A stretch of DNA of 64,000 bases from Noviluteimonas caseinilytica (GTDB taxonomy: Bacteria > Pseudomonadota > Gammaproteobacteria > Xanthomonadales > Xanthomonadaceae), in assembly GCF_018406605.1 (NCBI RefSeq), contig NZ_AP024545.1, positions 744,001-808,000 of the forward strand, given 5' to 3'. Positions 1-9,829 of this stretch are shown here, in pieces (the stretch's first letter is position 1; the number at the start of each line of letters is the position of its first letter). The notes under the pieces were generated by a model. That model worked only from the letters and a program-made list of their open reading frames with translations, ran no database searches and was not told where the DNA came from. Made by a program: the position numbers and the translations under genes.

Positions 1-140
1 GGGCAGCCGGTGAGGCGCACGAACACGGTGGGCCAGCCCGCATCGCGGGCTTCGCCCTGCAGGGACAGGAAGATTTCGGTGAGCTTGAGGCGATCCGCGG
101 CGAGCGCGGAGGCCGCCTGCGCGGGCTGGACAACGGACAT
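1..140 (-). CDS. queE: 7-carboxy-7-deazaguanine synthase QueE, 5' part only
   Basis: Only the first 46 codons lie in the window; the gene runs off its left edge. The ATG at 140 opens a protein whose residues 18-46 carry the QueE N-terminal signature (LTEIFLSLQGE, then GWPTVFVRLTGC). The last Cys seen should be the first of the radical-SAM cysteines; the rest of the CX3CX2C cluster lies outside. QueE converts 6-carboxytetrahydropterin to 7-carboxy-7-deazaguanine in queuosine synthesis. It follows cpoB on the same strand after 39 bases, the order usual in Xanthomonadaceae. Identification is from recognised N-terminal sequence only. Confidence 0.85.
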   Translation of the reverse strand, partial: MSVVQPAQAASALAADRLKLTEIFLSLQGEARDAGWPTVFVRLTGC

Positions 141-179
141 GGCGCGCATTTTACGCGCCCTGCCCGCCTGGCCGCGAAC

Positions 180-1007
180 TCAGCGGACGCGGCCCAGCTG
201 GATCGCGCGGAGGCGATCCTCGGCGGTGCGGGCGGCGTCGGTGCCGGGATAGCGCTGCGAGACCTGGGCCAGGGTGGCCTCGGCGGCTTCCATGCGCTTC
301 AGGCCGTACTCGGCCAGGCCCACCTTCAGCAGGGCGCCGGGGGCCTTGTCGTGCGTGGGGTAGCGGTCGAGCAGCGCCTGGAATTGCGTGAGGGCGAGCT
401 CGTAGTTCTGGGTGACGTAGTAGCTCTCGCCGAGCCAGTACAGGGCGTTGGGCGCGTAGGTGCCCGCCGGGTAGTCGGTGAGGAAGGCCTGGAATTTCTG
501 GGCCGACTGCACGTAGTCGCCGCCGCGGAGGATGGCGAAGGCGGCTTCGTACGCGGTGCGTTCGTCGGCGCCCTGGGCGACCCGGCCGGCGTCGCCGCGG
601 ACGGTGGGCGCGCGGTCGGGCGTGACGGTGGTAGTGGGCGTGCTGCGCGGCGGCGTGGATGCGCGCGGCGGCGCCGCGGTGCTGGCCGCCGGCGCGGGTG
701 CGGCGGAAGCCCCGCCTTCGAGGCGGTTGAGGCGCCCGTCGACGTCCAGGTACTGGCTGCGCGCGGCTTGCTTGAGTTGTTCGTTCTGCTGCTGCAGGTC
801 TTCGAGCTGCGCCCGCAGGGCCTGCACTTCCGAGCGCAACTGTTGCACCTGGTTGAGCAGGTCGACGTTGCCCTGGTTGTTGGCGGCCTGTTGTTCGAGC
901 GCGGCCACGCGGTCGGCGAGGCTGGCGCGCTGCGCGAACGCGGGCGCGGCAGCCACGAGGGCTGCCGCGAGCGTCGCAAGGACGAAAGTCTTGCGCATGC
1001 GTTGCAT
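180..1007 (-). CDS. cpoB: Tol-Pal system protein CpoB (YbgF)
   Basis: Periplasmic partner of TolA that coordinates outer-membrane constriction with septal peptidoglycan synthesis. The roughly 275-residue product begins with a Sec signal peptide ending AAAPAFA. A Leu/Gln-rich coiled coil follows (residues about 30-80, the trimerisation segment), then a Pro/Thr/Ala linker and about three TPR units from residue 150 to the end. The start is the ATG at 1007, which overlaps the pal stop as TGATG; an in-frame GTG one codon upstream is the alternative. Translational coupling to pal and position at the end of the tol operon fit the family. Confidence 0.93.
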   Translation of the reverse strand: MQRMRKTFVLATLAAALVAAAPAFAQRASLADRVAALEQQAANNQGNVDLLNQVQQLRSEVQALRAQLEDLQQQNEQLKQAARSQYLDVDGRLNRLEGGASAAPAPAASTAAPPRASTPPRSTPTTTVTPDRAPTVRGDAGRVAQGADERTAYEAAFAILRGGDYVQSAQKFQAFLTDYPAGTYAPNALYWLGESYYVTQNYELALTQFQALLDRYPTHDKAPGALLKVGLAEYGLKRMEAAEATLAQVSQRYPGTDAARTAEDRLRAIQLGRVR

Positions 1008-1552
1008 CACTTGGCGGTGTAGACGATCTCGACGCGACGATTCTTGGCCCAGCAGTCTTCGCTGGAATCGTTGCAGGTCGGACGCTCTTCGCCGTAGCTC
1101 ACCACGGTGATCTGGCTGCCGGAACCGCCGTTGGCCTGCAGCGCGGAGGACACCGCGTTGCCACGGCGCTCGCCGAGGCCGAGGTTGTATTCGCGGCTGC
1201 CGCGTTCATCGGCGTTGCCTTCCAGCGACATGCGCGCGGACGGACGATCGCGCAGGTACTTGGCGTGGCAGGCCATCGCGGCCTGGAATTCCGGACGCAG
1301 CGCGTCCTGGTCGAAATCGAAGTACACGATGCGCGTGCGGAGGCAGGCATCGGTGTCCAGGTCTTCCGGACCGTAGGCGCCCGGCGTGGTGGCCGGTGCT
1401 TCGGTGACGGGGGCCTGCGTGGTCGGCTCGGCCGGCGGCGGGACTTCCTTGACCTTCTTGCTGCAGGCCACGGCGGCGGTGCACATGACGGCCACCAGCA
1501 GCGCCTTGCCGAAGCGGTTCTTGCCGATAGCGTCCAGGGAGATTGCGTTCAT
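1007..1552 (-). CDS. pal: peptidoglycan-associated lipoprotein Pal
   Basis: Outer-membrane lipoprotein that binds peptidoglycan and TolB. The 181-residue product has a type II signal peptide with lipobox AVAC (acylated Cys30), a Pro/Ala/Thr-rich linker, and a C-terminal OmpA-like domain showing GNADERGSREYN and NRRVEI, the usual diaminopimelate-binding motifs. A good ribosome site (GAGGAA) precedes the ATG. It lies 86 bases after tolB and is coupled to cpoB by a one-base stop/start overlap. Length and domain plan are normal. Confidence 0.97.
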   Translation of the reverse strand: MNAISLDAIGKNRFGKALLVAVMCTAAVACSKKVKEVPPPAEPTTQAPVTEAPATTPGAYGPEDLDTDACLRTRIVYFDFDQDALRPEFQAAMACHAKYLRDRPSARMSLEGNADERGSREYNLGLGERRGNAVSSALQANGGSGSQITVVSYGEERPTCNDSSEDCWAKNRRVEIVYTAK

Positions 1553-1638
1553 CGTCGTTCCTCGTCTTCTCGCAGGGGGATGGCCGGGATGGTCCGCGGC
1601 CAGGTTGGTTCGTGTCGCGGGAGTCTACGCCCGCCTGT

Positions 1639-2940
1639 TCAGCGGCGCTGTCGGAACGGGCCCCACGACGGTTCCTGCACATTCGCGCCATCGACCGGAA
1701 GGCGCGCACGCGCGCGACCATCGGCGGACACGGTGTACAGGACGCTGCGGCCGCCTTCCTTCGCTGCGTACAGCAGCATGGCGGCGTTCGGGGCGAAGGT
1801 CGGCGATTCGTCGAGCGAACCCGGCGAGAGCGGCGTCCAGCGTCCGCCGCCGAGGCTCGAATCGAACAACGCGATGCGATACGTGTTGCCGTTGCCCTGC
1901 GCGGTGGCGATTTTCTTGCCATCGGGGGACACGGTGGCGCGCGCGTTGTAGCTGCCCTGGAAGGTCAGTCGCGTGGCGCCGCCGCCCGCGGCCGAGGCCT
2001 TGTAGATCTGCGGCTTGCCGCCGCGGTCGGACGTGAAATACAGCGAGCCGCCATCGGCGCTCCACACCGCTTCGGTATCGATGCCGAAATGGTTGGTGAT
2101 CTGGCGCAACTGCTTGCTGCCCAGGTCCATCACGTAGATCTCGGGGTTGCCGCTCTTCGACAGCGTCATCGCGAGCTTCGTGCCGTCCGGCGAGAACGCC
2201 GGTGCGCCGTTGATGCCGCGGAAGCTGGCGATGAGTTCGCGCCCGGTGCTCGTCAGGTTCTGGATGTAGATCGACGAATTGCCGCGATCGAAACTCACGT
2301 AGGCGAGCTTGCGGCCATCCGGGCTCCACGACGGCGAGAGGATCGGCTGCGGCGAGCTCACCACGGCGATCGGGTTGAAGCCGTCGCTGTCGGCGACCAT
2401 CAGCTTGTACGAACGATTGTTGCCGGTGCCCGCGGCGGTGACGTACGCGATGCGCGTCCAGAACGCGCCCCGCACGCCGAGGATCTTTTCGTACACCGCG
2501 TCGGCGAGCTGGTGCGACAGGTCGCGCGCGCCGGTGGCGGGCAGCGTCATCACCTGGCCGAGCACGCGCTGCTGCTTGGCGATGTCGAACAGTTCGTATT
2601 CCACGCGCAGGTTGCCGCCGCTGTTGTCGATGCGGCCGATCAGCAGGTAGTCCTGCTTGAGCGTGCGCCAGGTCGGGTAGTTGACCTGCGCGGCGGTGGT
2701 GGGCCGCTCGATCATGTCGGCGACCGGCAGCGTGCGGAACTGGCCGCTGCGCTCGAAGTCGGCGGCGATGACCTTGGCGATGTCCGTGTCGCCGGCGCTG
2801 CCCGCGAAGGGCACCACGGCGATGGGCAACGCGGCCGCGCGGCCACCGACGACGTCGATCTGGGGGATGTCCTGCGCGAAAACCGGCAAGGAAAGGACGA
2901 CCAGGGCGATCGTGGCGAGGCGGCGCAGCGTTCGGGTCAT
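1639..2940 (-). CDS. tolB: Tol-Pal system protein TolB
   Basis: Periplasmic protein linking TolA to Pal. The 433-residue product has a Sec signal peptide (first ~22 residues, ending PVFA), an N-terminal alpha/beta domain containing the TolA-binding segment, and a C-terminal six-bladed beta-propeller visible as recurring SPDGxKLA-type WD/PD40 repeats (about residues 200-430). It sits 85 bases after tolA and 86 before pal, in the standard tolQRAB-pal order. Length matches E. coli TolB (430). Confidence 0.97.
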   Translation of the reverse strand: MTRTLRRLATIALVVLSLPVFAQDIPQIDVVGGRAAALPIAVVPFAGSAGDTDIAKVIAADFERSGQFRTLPVADMIERPTTAAQVNYPTWRTLKQDYLLIGRIDNSGGNLRVEYELFDIAKQQRVLGQVMTLPATGARDLSHQLADAVYEKILGVRGAFWTRIAYVTAAGTGNNRSYKLMVADSDGFNPIAVVSSPQPILSPSWSPDGRKLAYVSFDRGNSSIYIQNLTSTGRELIASFRGINGAPAFSPDGTKLAMTLSKSGNPEIYVMDLGSKQLRQITNHFGIDTEAVWSADGGSLYFTSDRGGKPQIYKASAAGGGATRLTFQGSYNARATVSPDGKKIATAQGNGNTYRIALFDSSLGGGRWTPLSPGSLDESPTFAPNAAMLLYAAKEGGRSVLYTVSADGRARARLPVDGANVQEPSWGPFRQRR

Positions 2941-3025
2941 CGGGGGATTCCTGAATGGAGCGGTGTTGTTAACAGCTTGGCCGTGAAATGCGCATTAAAG
3001 ATGAACGCGCCGACACCCGGCGGTT

Positions 3026-3979
3026 TCAATCGTCGTTGGGGCGGAAGCGGATGCTGAGGTCGCGGGAGAACACGGACTCGAAACCGGCATATGGCAACGG
3101 CTGGGCCTTGAGCACCGCGGCCTCGACCGAACGCTTGCCCTGGTCGTCGTAGGGACACGACGGCAGGACTTCGACATCGATGACTTCGCCGCCCGGCACC
3201 TGGCGGATGCGGATGGGACAGACCTGGCCCGCCGGGATGTTCTCGGGCCGGTTCCAGTTCATGCGGATCGCATCGGCGATCGCGGCGTAGTACTGCGCCT
3301 TGAGGTTGTTGTCCGGGCCGTTGTTGCCCGGCGGCGGGCTGGCCTGCGCGTCGGATTGCGCGGCCGAATCGGCGGCGCTGCGCGCGTCGGCGAGCTGGCG
3401 GAGTTTCTGTTCGGCGAGGTTGGCCTCGCGGCGGTTCTGCTCGCGCTGCTTGCGCACGTCGGCGAGCTGCGCGAGGCGATCGCGTTCCATCTGCGACAGG
3501 CGACGCGTGCGCTCGGCTTCGAGCTGGCGTTCCTGTTCGGTGACGTCGATCTGTTCCTGGCGGCGCTTTTCTTCCTGCTCTTTCGGCGCGGGCGGCTTGG
3601 GCGAAATGGCCTGCGCGCTCGCGGCGTCCTGCTCGCGCGTGTCGGGTTCGACGATCGGCGCCTGCGGGGTCTGCTGTTGCGGCTCGGGCGCATCTTCCGG
3701 ACGTTTTTCCGGAATCGGTTGTTCCTGCGGCGCGGCTTCCGTTTCCTCCGGCGGCGCGGGCTGCGGCGTCGGTTGCGACGGACGCGACGCCAACGCACGA
3801 CGCATCGACGCGGACAACGCGTTCGGATCGACGAGTTCGGCTTCGATCGGCGGGCCGGCCGGGTTCACCGGCGGCTCCTTGAACCACGGCAGGCCGAAAT
3901 ACATCAGGAGGAGCAACACCGCGTGCAACGCGACCGCCGCGATGATGGCCTCCGTCGTGTCGGACGACCGCTCCTTCAC
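3026..3979 (-). CDS. tolA: Cell envelope integrity protein TolA
   Basis: Inner-membrane anchored, periplasm-spanning energy-transducing protein. The 317-residue product starts at a GTG (3979) whose bases overlap the tolR stop (GTGA). It has one membrane helix (about residues 11-33), a Pro/Gln/Glu-rich then strongly charged helical domain II (40-220), and a C-terminal domain III with the segments AIADAIRMNW and GRSVEAAVLKA-like KRSVEAAVLKAQP. The same reading frame continues open upstream through tolR and part of tolQ, but that stretch is antisense-frame noise, because TolA homology begins at the GTG. Confidence 0.94.
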   Translation of the reverse strand: MKERSSDTTEAIIAAVALHAVLLLLMYFGLPWFKEPPVNPAGPPIEAELVDPNALSASMRRALASRPSQPTPQPAPPEETEAAPQEQPIPEKRPEDAPEPQQQTPQAPIVEPDTREQDAASAQAISPKPPAPKEQEEKRRQEQIDVTEQERQLEAERTRRLSQMERDRLAQLADVRKQREQNRREANLAEQKLRQLADARSAADSAAQSDAQASPPPGNNGPDNNLKAQYYAAIADAIRMNWNRPENIPAGQVCPIRIRQVPGGEVIDVEVLPSCPYDDQGKRSVEAAVLKAQPLPYAGFESVFSRDLSIRFRPNDD

Positions 3980-4416
3980 CGTTGCGGCGCCCCCGCCTGG
4001 CTCATCAGGCCGGCGCGCGGGACGTTGGCGCGCGTCTGCAGCGCGGTGAGCACGTCGTAGACCTTCTGGTAGGCGACGTCGTTGTCGGCGGCCACGTACA
4101 CCGGCACGTCCTTGTTGTTGCGCGCGTACGCGCCGACCTGCTGGACCATCTGGTCCATCGTGACCGGCGTGTTCTTGCCGCCCTGCAACACCACCCACAG
4201 GTTGCCGTCGCGATCGAGGCTGACGACCACGGGGTCTTTCTTCTGTTCGAGCGGGCGCGCGTTGGATTGCGGCAGTTCGATGTCGACGCCGAGGTTCAAC
4301 AGCGGCGCGGTCACCATGAAGATGATCAGCAGCACCAGCATCACGTCGATGTACGGCACGACGTTGATCTCGGCCTTCAGCTTGCGCTTCTTGCGGCGCG
4401 AAGACATGGCGGTCAT
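3976..4416 (-). CDS. tolR: Tol-Pal proton-channel subunit TolR
   Basis: ExbD/TolR family stator protein that, with TolQ, uses the proton gradient to drive TolA. The 146-residue product has a basic cytoplasmic N-terminus, one membrane helix with the conserved Asp (YIDVMLVLLIIFMV, residues about 22-40), and a periplasmic domain. A second Met four codons in (SSRRKKRK) could also serve as start. It is 15 bases downstream of tolQ and overlaps tolA by four bases. Confidence 0.96.
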   Translation of the reverse strand: MTAMSSRRKKRKLKAEINVVPYIDVMLVLLIIFMVTAPLLNLGVDIELPQSNARPLEQKKDPVVVSLDRDGNLWVVLQGGKNTPVTMDQMVQQVGAYARNNKDVPVYVAADNDVAYQKVYDVLTALQTRANVPRAGLMSQAGAPQR

Positions 4417-4431
4417 GGGGTGGCCCTCGCC

Positions 4432-5229
4432 TTATTCGTCGACGTGCGCCTGGCGCTGCAGGATCGACGAGAACTCTTCGGAGAACGCGTCGTAGCGCGT
4501 CGCGATGCGTTCGACCTTGGTCGCGAAGCGGTTGTAGGCCCACACCGCCGGGATCGCGGCGAACAGGCCCATCGCGGTGGCGATGAGGGCTTCGGAAATG
4601 CCGGGCGCGACCTGCGCGATCGTCGCTTCCTTCATGTTCGCCAGGCCCTGGAACGCGATCATGATTCCCCACACCGTGCCGAACAGGCCGACGTACGGGC
4701 TGATGGAACCGACGTTGGCGAGGAACTCCAGGTTGTGTTCCATGCCATCGAGTTCGCGCGAGGTGGTGGCGCGCATCGCGCGCTGCGCGCCTTCCAGCTG
4801 CATGCGCCCGTCGGCGCCGCGGCGCTGGCGCACGCGGTTGAATTCGCGGAAGCCGGCTTCGAACACGGCTTCCATGCCTTCGGCGGCGCGGCCGCGCTCG
4901 GTGGCGCCGGAGTAGAGCTTGGAGAGTTCGGCGCCCGACCAGAAGCGTTCTTCGAAATGGATCGCTTCGCGTTCGGCGCGCGCGAGCACGCGCTGCTTGC
5001 GGATGATGATGACCCACGAGGCCACCGAGGCCAGCAGCAGCAACAGCATCACCAGCTGCACGGGCAGGCTGGCGTGCGTGATCAGGTGCCACAGGTCGAG
5101 GTTGGCCGACGGGGCGGCGCCGGCGGCGGCCTGCCCGGCGAGTTCGACGGTGCGCGCCTGCGCATCTTCCGGCAGGGCCTGGGTGGTCGCGGCGGGGGCG
5201 GTGGCGAGCATCGCGAGCAGGGCGGTCAT
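4432..5229 (-). CDS. tolQ: Tol-Pal proton-channel subunit TolQ
   Basis: MotA/TolQ/ExbB family inner-membrane protein. The 265-residue product has three membrane helices (about residues 48-68, 160-180 and 195-215) and the conserved SPYVGLFGTVWGIM and PGISEALIATAMGLFAAIPAV segments of the channel core. The ATG at 5229 overlaps the ybgC stop (ATGA), which fixes the start although the frame stays open further upstream. The N-terminal ~45 residues are Ala/Pro-rich and longer than in E. coli TolQ (230 residues). Confidence 0.96.
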   Translation of the reverse strand: MTALLAMLATAPAATTQALPEDAQARTVELAGQAAAGAAPSANLDLWHLITHASLPVQLVMLLLLLASVASWVIIIRKQRVLARAEREAIHFEERFWSGAELSKLYSGATERGRAAEGMEAVFEAGFREFNRVRQRRGADGRMQLEGAQRAMRATTSRELDGMEHNLEFLANVGSISPYVGLFGTVWGIMIAFQGLANMKEATIAQVAPGISEALIATAMGLFAAIPAVWAYNRFATKVERIATRYDAFSEEFSSILQRQAHVDE

Positions 5230-5660
5230 GCGGGGGTCTCCACGAGGGCGTTCAGTGCTTCGAACAACGGTTGCGGGATGGGTCGGGGTTTGAAGCCCGC
5301 CGCGGACAGCGCAGCCACGCGCACTTCCGCATCGAGCAACAGGGTGTCGCCGCACCGGATGGACTGCGCGATCACCAGGCTCGCGCGGCGGCATTGCACC
5401 AGCGAGACGGAAACCTGCAACGCATCATCCAGGCGCGCCGGCAGTCGGAAGTCGATGCGCATGGCCCGCACCGCGAACACGAGGTCGTGCTGCGTGCGCA
5501 GGACATCCTGGCCATGCCCCTGCGCGCGCATCCATTCGGTGCGTGCGCGTTCGAGGAACGCCAGGTATTGCGCGTGGTAGACCACCCCACCGGCGTCGGT
5601 ATCCTCCCAATACACCCGTGTCGGCCAACTGAACACAGGCTCAACTTTCGCTTGCATCAT
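5226..5660 (-). CDS. ybgC: Tol-Pal-associated acyl-CoA thioesterase YbgC
   Basis: Hot-dog-fold thioesterase at the head of the tol operon. The 144-residue protein shows the 4-hydroxybenzoyl-CoA thioesterase signature [16 protein letters not shown] with the catalytic Asp. Family members hydrolyse short or long acyl-CoA and associate with phospholipid-synthesis enzymes. The ATG at 5660 lies inside the end of ruvB (20-base overlap), and the stop overlaps the tolQ start, so it is tightly coupled to both neighbours. Confidence 0.95.
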   Translation of the reverse strand: MMQAKVEPVFSWPTRVYWEDTDAGGVVYHAQYLAFLERARTEWMRAQGHGQDVLRTQHDLVFAVRAMRIDFRLPARLDDALQVSVSLVQCRRASLVIAQSIRCGDTLLLDAEVRVAALSAAGFKPRPIPQPLFEALNALVETPA

Positions 5661-6705
5661 CGGGCAACGTGCGTTCGGCTTCGGCGAACAGGTCTTCGCG
5701 CGCGCCGGTTTTCGGGCGCAGCCCGAGGTGGCGATAGGCCTTCGCCGAGGCCATGCGGCCGCGCGCGGTGCGGATGAGATAGCCCTGCTGGATGAGGTAG
5801 GGCTCGATCACGTCCTCGAGCGTGCCGCGTTCTTCGCTGAGCGCGGCGGCCAGCGATTCCACGCCGACGGGGCCGCCGTCGAACGAGTCGATGATGGTGC
5901 GCAGCATGCGGCGGTCGAGTTCGTCGAAGCCCTGCGGGTCCACCTTCAGCATCTTCATCGCGTCATCGGCCACCTTGCGGTCGATGTGGCCCTGCGCGCG
6001 CACCTGCGCGAAGTCGCGCACGCGCCGCAGCAGCCGGTTGGCGATGCGGGGCGTGCCGCGCGCGCGGTTGGCGATTTCCGCCGCGCCGTCGGCTTCGCAG
6101 GCGATGCCGAGGATCGACGCGGAGCGGCGCACGATGCGCGTGAGTTCTTCCGGCGTGTAGAACTCCAGCCGCTGCACGATGCCGAAGCGGTCGCGCAGCG
6201 GCGCGGTGAGCAGTCCCGCGCGCGTGGTGGCGCCGATGAGGGTGAACGGTGGCAGGTCGAGCTTGATCGAACGGGCCGCGGGGCCTTCGCCGATCATGAT
6301 GTCGATCTGGAAATCCTCCATCGCCGGATACAGCACTTCTTCGATCGCGGGCGAGAGGCGATGGATCTCGTCGACGAACAGCACGTCGTGCGGCTGCAGG
6401 TTGGTCAGCAGCGCGGCGAGGTCGCCGGCCTTCTCGATCACGGGGCCGGACGTCTGGCGCAGGCCGACGCCGAGTTCGTTGGCGATCACGTGCGAGAGCG
6501 TGGTCTTGCCCAGGCCGGGGGGCCCGAAGATCAGCACGTGGTCCAGCGCTTCGCCGCGGGCCTTGGCCGCCTCGATGTAGATCTGCATCTGCTCGCGGAC
6601 GGGCGCCTGGCCGAGGTATTCCGAGAGTTTCTTCGGGCGGATGGAGGCTTCGACGGCCTCGTCTTCGCGGGTGGCCCCGGCGGTGATGATGCGGTCCTCG
6701 GTCAT
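5641..6705 (-). CDS. ruvB: Holliday junction branch migration helicase RuvB
   Basis: AAA+ motor that drives branch migration with RuvA. The 354-residue product has Walker A GPPGLGKT at 61-68, Walker B with DEIHRL, the sensor segment GATTRAGLL and a C-terminal winged helix. Length is usual (336-350). It lies 51 bases downstream of kup instead of directly after ruvA, and overlaps ybgC by 20 bases. Confidence 0.98.
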   Translation of the reverse strand: MTEDRIITAGATREDEAVEASIRPKKLSEYLGQAPVREQMQIYIEAAKARGEALDHVLIFGPPGLGKTTLSHVIANELGVGLRQTSGPVIEKAGDLAALLTNLQPHDVLFVDEIHRLSPAIEEVLYPAMEDFQIDIMIGEGPAARSIKLDLPPFTLIGATTRAGLLTAPLRDRFGIVQRLEFYTPEELTRIVRRSASILGIACEADGAAEIANRARGTPRIANRLLRRVRDFAQVRAQGHIDRKVADDAMKMLKVDPQGFDELDRRMLRTIIDSFDGGPVGVESLAAALSEERGTLEDVIEPYLIQQGYLIRTARGRMASAKAYRHLGLRPKTGAREDLFAEAERTLPDDASES

Positions 6706-6756
6706 GCGCCTATGGTGGCACGGAAGGCCGGCAACGACACCGGCGCGCAGGGCGGA

Positions 6757-8679
6757 TCAGATCTCGACCTGCGCCCCCAACTCCACCAACCGGTTGCCCG
6801 GGATCCGGAAGAAGCCCGTCGCCGGCGCCGCATTGCGGTGCATGAAGGCGAACAGGCGGTCGCGCCAGATCGGCATGCCGCGATGGCGCCCCGCCACCAC
6901 GTTCTCGCGGCTGGCGAAATACGTGGTGTCCATCGGGTCGAACGGGATGCCGCCGCCGGCGTCGCACGAGCGCATCAGCGCCAGCGGCACGTCCGGCGTT
7001 TCCATGAAGCCGAAGCGCACCGTCACGCGATAGAAGTCGTCGCCGATGGGCTCCATCTTCAGGCGCTTGTCCTTCGGCGCGGTGGGCACGTTGAGCGTCT
7101 CCACCGTCAGGAACACGTTGGTCTCGTGCAGCACCTTGTTGTGCTTGAGGTTGTGCAGCAGCGCATGCGGGATGATGCCCGACTGCCCGGTGAGGAAGAT
7201 CGCGGTGCCCGGCACGCGCGTGGGGGGCGCCAGCATCAGGCCCGGCAGGAAGGTATCGATGTGGATGCCGTCCTTGACGATTTCGTCGTACAGCAGCGTG
7301 CGCCCGCGGCGCCAGGTGCGCAGCACGGTGAACACCACGATCGCCAGCACCACCGGGAACCACGCGCCGTCGAGGAACTTCACGCCGTTGGCGACCAGGA
7401 ACGCGGTGTCGATGATGCCGAACAGGATGCACAGCGGCAGCACCCAGCGGCGCGCCTTCGGCCACATCGCGCGCGCGACCAGGAACAGCAGCAGGGTGTC
7501 GATCAGCATCGTGCCGGACACCGACACGCCGTACGCCGAGGCCAATGCGGTGGAGCTGCGGAACATCAGGACGAGGGCGATCACCGCCAGCATCAGGATC
7601 CAGTTGATCCACGGGATGTAGATCTGCCCGATCGTGTCCTTGGACGTGTGCTGGATGCGCATGCGCGGGATGTAACCCAGCTGCATCGCCTGGCGCGCCA
7701 CCGAGTACGCCCCGGTGATCACGGCCTGCGATGCGATCACCGCCGCGGCGGTGGCCAGCCCGATCATCGGGATGCGCGCCCAGTCGGGCACGCCCAGGTA
7801 GAAGGGATTGCGCGCCATCGCCGGATCCAGCAACAGCAGCGAGCCCTGCCCCATGTAGTTGAGCATCAGCGCGGGCAGGACGAACCAGTACCACGCATGC
7901 CGGATCGGCCGCGCGCCGAAGTGGCCCATGTCGGCGTACAGCGCCTCGCCGCCGGTGACGGCCAGCACCACCGCGCCGAGGATGAAGATCGCGTGCGTGC
8001 CGTGCGTCATGAAGAACTGCATGCCCCACCACGGATTGATCGCGTGGAAGACTTCGGGGTTGTGGCGGATGTTCATCACGCCGATCGCCGCCAGCGACAC
8101 GAACCACACCAGCATCACCGGCCCGAACACGCGCCCGACGCGCTGCGTGCCGTAGCGCTGCGTGCCGAACAGCAGCACCAGCACCGCGAGCGTGATCGGC
8201 ACGATCCAGGTGTGCAGCTTGGGCGCGACGATGGTGATGCCTTCGATCGCCGACAGCGTGGTGATCGCCGGCGTGATCACGCCATCGCCGAAGAACAGCG
8301 ACGCACCGAAGATGCCGAGGATGCCGACGGCGTACGCCGAGCGCGAATTGCGCGGCAACGTGCGCTGCGCCAGCGCCATCAGGGCCATGATGCCGCCCTC
8401 GCCTTCGTTGTCGGCGCGCATGATGATCGTGACGTACTTCAGCGTCACCACGATCATCAGCGCCCAGAACACCAGCGACAGGATGCCGAGCACCGTGTCG
8501 TGGTTGGCGGTGAGCCCGTAGTGCGGCGAGAACGCTTCCTTCAGCGTGTACAGCGGGCTGGTGCCGATGTCGCCGAAGACCACGCCGATCGCGCCCACGG
8601 CCAGGCCCAGCAGGCCCGTGCGACCGTGGCCATGCGACGCGTGCGCGTTGTCGGACGCTTTGGAAGAGGTGTCGGCCAT
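6757..8679 (-). CDS. kup: Kup-type low-affinity potassium transporter
   Basis: K+/H+ symporter of the KUP/HAK family. The 640-residue protein opens with a short polar N-terminus (His/Ser-rich), then the family hallmark [19 protein letters not shown] (about residues 31-49). It continues with about twelve hydrophobic helices and a hydrophilic C-terminal domain. The ATG at 8679 follows the ruvA stop by 11 bases; the open frame further upstream is a shadow of ruvA. It separates ruvA from ruvB in an otherwise conventional DNA-repair operon. I recall the same order in other Xanthomonadaceae but could not check it. Confidence 0.95.
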   Translation of the reverse strand: MADTSSKASDNAHASHGHGRTGLLGLAVGAIGVVFGDIGTSPLYTLKEAFSPHYGLTANHDTVLGILSLVFWALMIVVTLKYVTIIMRADNEGEGGIMALMALAQRTLPRNSRSAYAVGILGIFGASLFFGDGVITPAITTLSAIEGITIVAPKLHTWIVPITLAVLVLLFGTQRYGTQRVGRVFGPVMLVWFVSLAAIGVMNIRHNPEVFHAINPWWGMQFFMTHGTHAIFILGAVVLAVTGGEALYADMGHFGARPIRHAWYWFVLPALMLNYMGQGSLLLLDPAMARNPFYLGVPDWARIPMIGLATAAAVIASQAVITGAYSVARQAMQLGYIPRMRIQHTSKDTIGQIYIPWINWILMLAVIALVLMFRSSTALASAYGVSVSGTMLIDTLLLFLVARAMWPKARRWVLPLCILFGIIDTAFLVANGVKFLDGAWFPVVLAIVVFTVLRTWRRGRTLLYDEIVKDGIHIDTFLPGLMLAPPTRVPGTAIFLTGQSGIIPHALLHNLKHNKVLHETNVFLTVETLNVPTAPKDKRLKMEPIGDDFYRVTVRFGFMETPDVPLALMRSCDAGGGIPFDPMDTTYFASRENVVAGRHRGMPIWRDRLFAFMHRNAAPATGFFRIPGNRLVELGAQVEI

Positions 8680-8690
8680 GGACCCGGGGC

Positions 8691-9278
8691 TCAGCGGAGC
8701 GCGGACTTTAGCGCCTTGCGGATGATGGTGGCGGCCTCGTCCCCGGCGGCCGCGGCGTCGCGCGCCATGCGGACGGCTTCGGCCGGCTTGTAACCCAGTT
8801 GCTGCAGGGCCACGACGGCTTCGGACATGGGATCGGCCGGCACGCTGCCCCCGATCGGCCCGCCGCCCCCGCCGAAGTCGGCCGCGCGGTCGCGCAGCTC
8901 GACCACCATGCGCTCGGCGGTCTTCTTGCCGATGCCGGGGATGCGGGTCAGGGCCGTCACGTCGCTGGTCTGCACCAGGCGCGCGAACTCGTCGACGCTG
9001 GTGCCGGACAGCACGGCCAGCGCGATCTTCGCGCCGATGCCGCTCACCCGCTGCACGTCGCGGAACAGGCGGCGCTCGCCTTCGCGCAGGAAGCCGTACA
9101 GCGACACGCTGTCTTCCTTCTGTGCGTAGTGCGTGAACAACGCGACTTCGCGCCCGACGTCCGGCAGGTCGTAGAACGTGCTCATCGGCGCTTCGAGCTC
9201 GTAGCCCACGCCGTTGACGTCCACGACCAGCCACGGCGGCTGCTTGTGCACGAGGATTCCCTTCAGGCGTCCGATCAA
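8691..9278 (-). CDS. ruvA: Holliday junction DNA-binding protein RuvA
   Basis: Tetrameric junction-binding subunit of RuvAB. The 195-residue product starts [10 protein letters not shown], has an N-terminal OB fold, the helix-hairpin-helix segments around [16 protein letters not shown] and [16 protein letters not shown], a flexible Gly/Pro-rich linker (about 130-145), and domain III, which contacts RuvB. It lies 19 bases after ruvC and is followed by kup. Confidence 0.98.
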   Translation of the reverse strand: MIGRLKGILVHKQPPWLVVDVNGVGYELEAPMSTFYDLPDVGREVALFTHYAQKEDSVSLYGFLREGERRLFRDVQRVSGIGAKIALAVLSGTSVDEFARLVQTSDVTALTRIPGIGKKTAERMVVELRDRAADFGGGGGPIGGSVPADPMSEAVVALQQLGYKPAEAVRMARDAAAAGDEAATIIRKALKSALR

Positions 9279-9297
9279 GGCGTGGCTCCAGGATGGG

Positions 9298-9819
9298 TCA
9301 GCGACGACGCAGCAGCGCGATGCTCGCGCCGGCGCGCAACGCGGTCGCGCTCATGTGTGCGTGGGTGAGTGCGACCGCGAGCGCATCGGCGGCGTCGGCC
9401 TGCAGGCGCACGTCGGGCAGCTTCAGCAACAGGCGCACCATGTGCTGCACCTGGCCTTTTTCCGCCGCGCCGCGGCCGACCAGCGATTGCTTGATCAGGC
9501 GCGGGGCGTATTCATGCACGGCCAGGTGGCGGCGCACCACGGTAGCCAGCGCCGCGCCGCGCGCGTGCCCCAGCTTCAGCGCCGAGCTCGCGTTCTTGTC
9601 CATGAAGACGGTTTCGATGGCCACTTCGTCCGGCCGCCACGCATCGATCAGCGCTTCGAGGCCTTCGCACAACTTGCCCAGGCGCGCGGGGAAATCCGCG
9701 GCGTCCAGCAGCACCAGGGCTTCGGCATGGACGAACGTGCAACGCCCCGTCGCGTCGACGTCGATCACGCCGACGCCGGTGCGCTGGGAACCGGGGTCGA
9801 TGCCGAGGATGCGGGTCAC
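9298..9819 (-). CDS. ruvC: Crossover junction endonuclease RuvC
   Basis: Holliday junction resolvase. The 173-residue product has the RNase H-like fold, with acidic residues at Asp8 ([10 protein letters not shown]), Glu69 (VAIETVF) and Asp142/Asp145 ([10 protein letters not shown]), matching the D-E-D-D active site. It follows yebC by 10 bases and precedes ruvA by 19, the standard ruvCA arrangement. Confidence 0.98.
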   Translation of the reverse strand: MTRILGIDPGSQRTGVGVIDVDATGRCTFVHAEALVLLDAADFPARLGKLCEGLEALIDAWRPDEVAIETVFMDKNASSALKLGHARGAALATVVRRHLAVHEYAPRLIKQSLVGRGAAEKGQVQHMVRLLLKLPDVRLQADAADALAVALTHAHMSATALRAGASIALLRRR

Positions 9820-9829
9820 GCGCTCGAGT

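Noticed and set aside
3026..5092. 688-codon minus-strand frame suggesting a TolQ/TolR/TolA fusion
   Set aside because: The upstream part is out of frame with tolQ and tolR and has no homology; only the part from GTG 3979 is TolA.
5728..8793. Plus-strand open frame of over 1000 codons opposite ruvB/kup
   Set aside because: It mirrors conserved ruvB and kup codons, is extremely Arg/His/Gly/Ala-rich and has no recognisable domain; a typical high-GC antisense frame.
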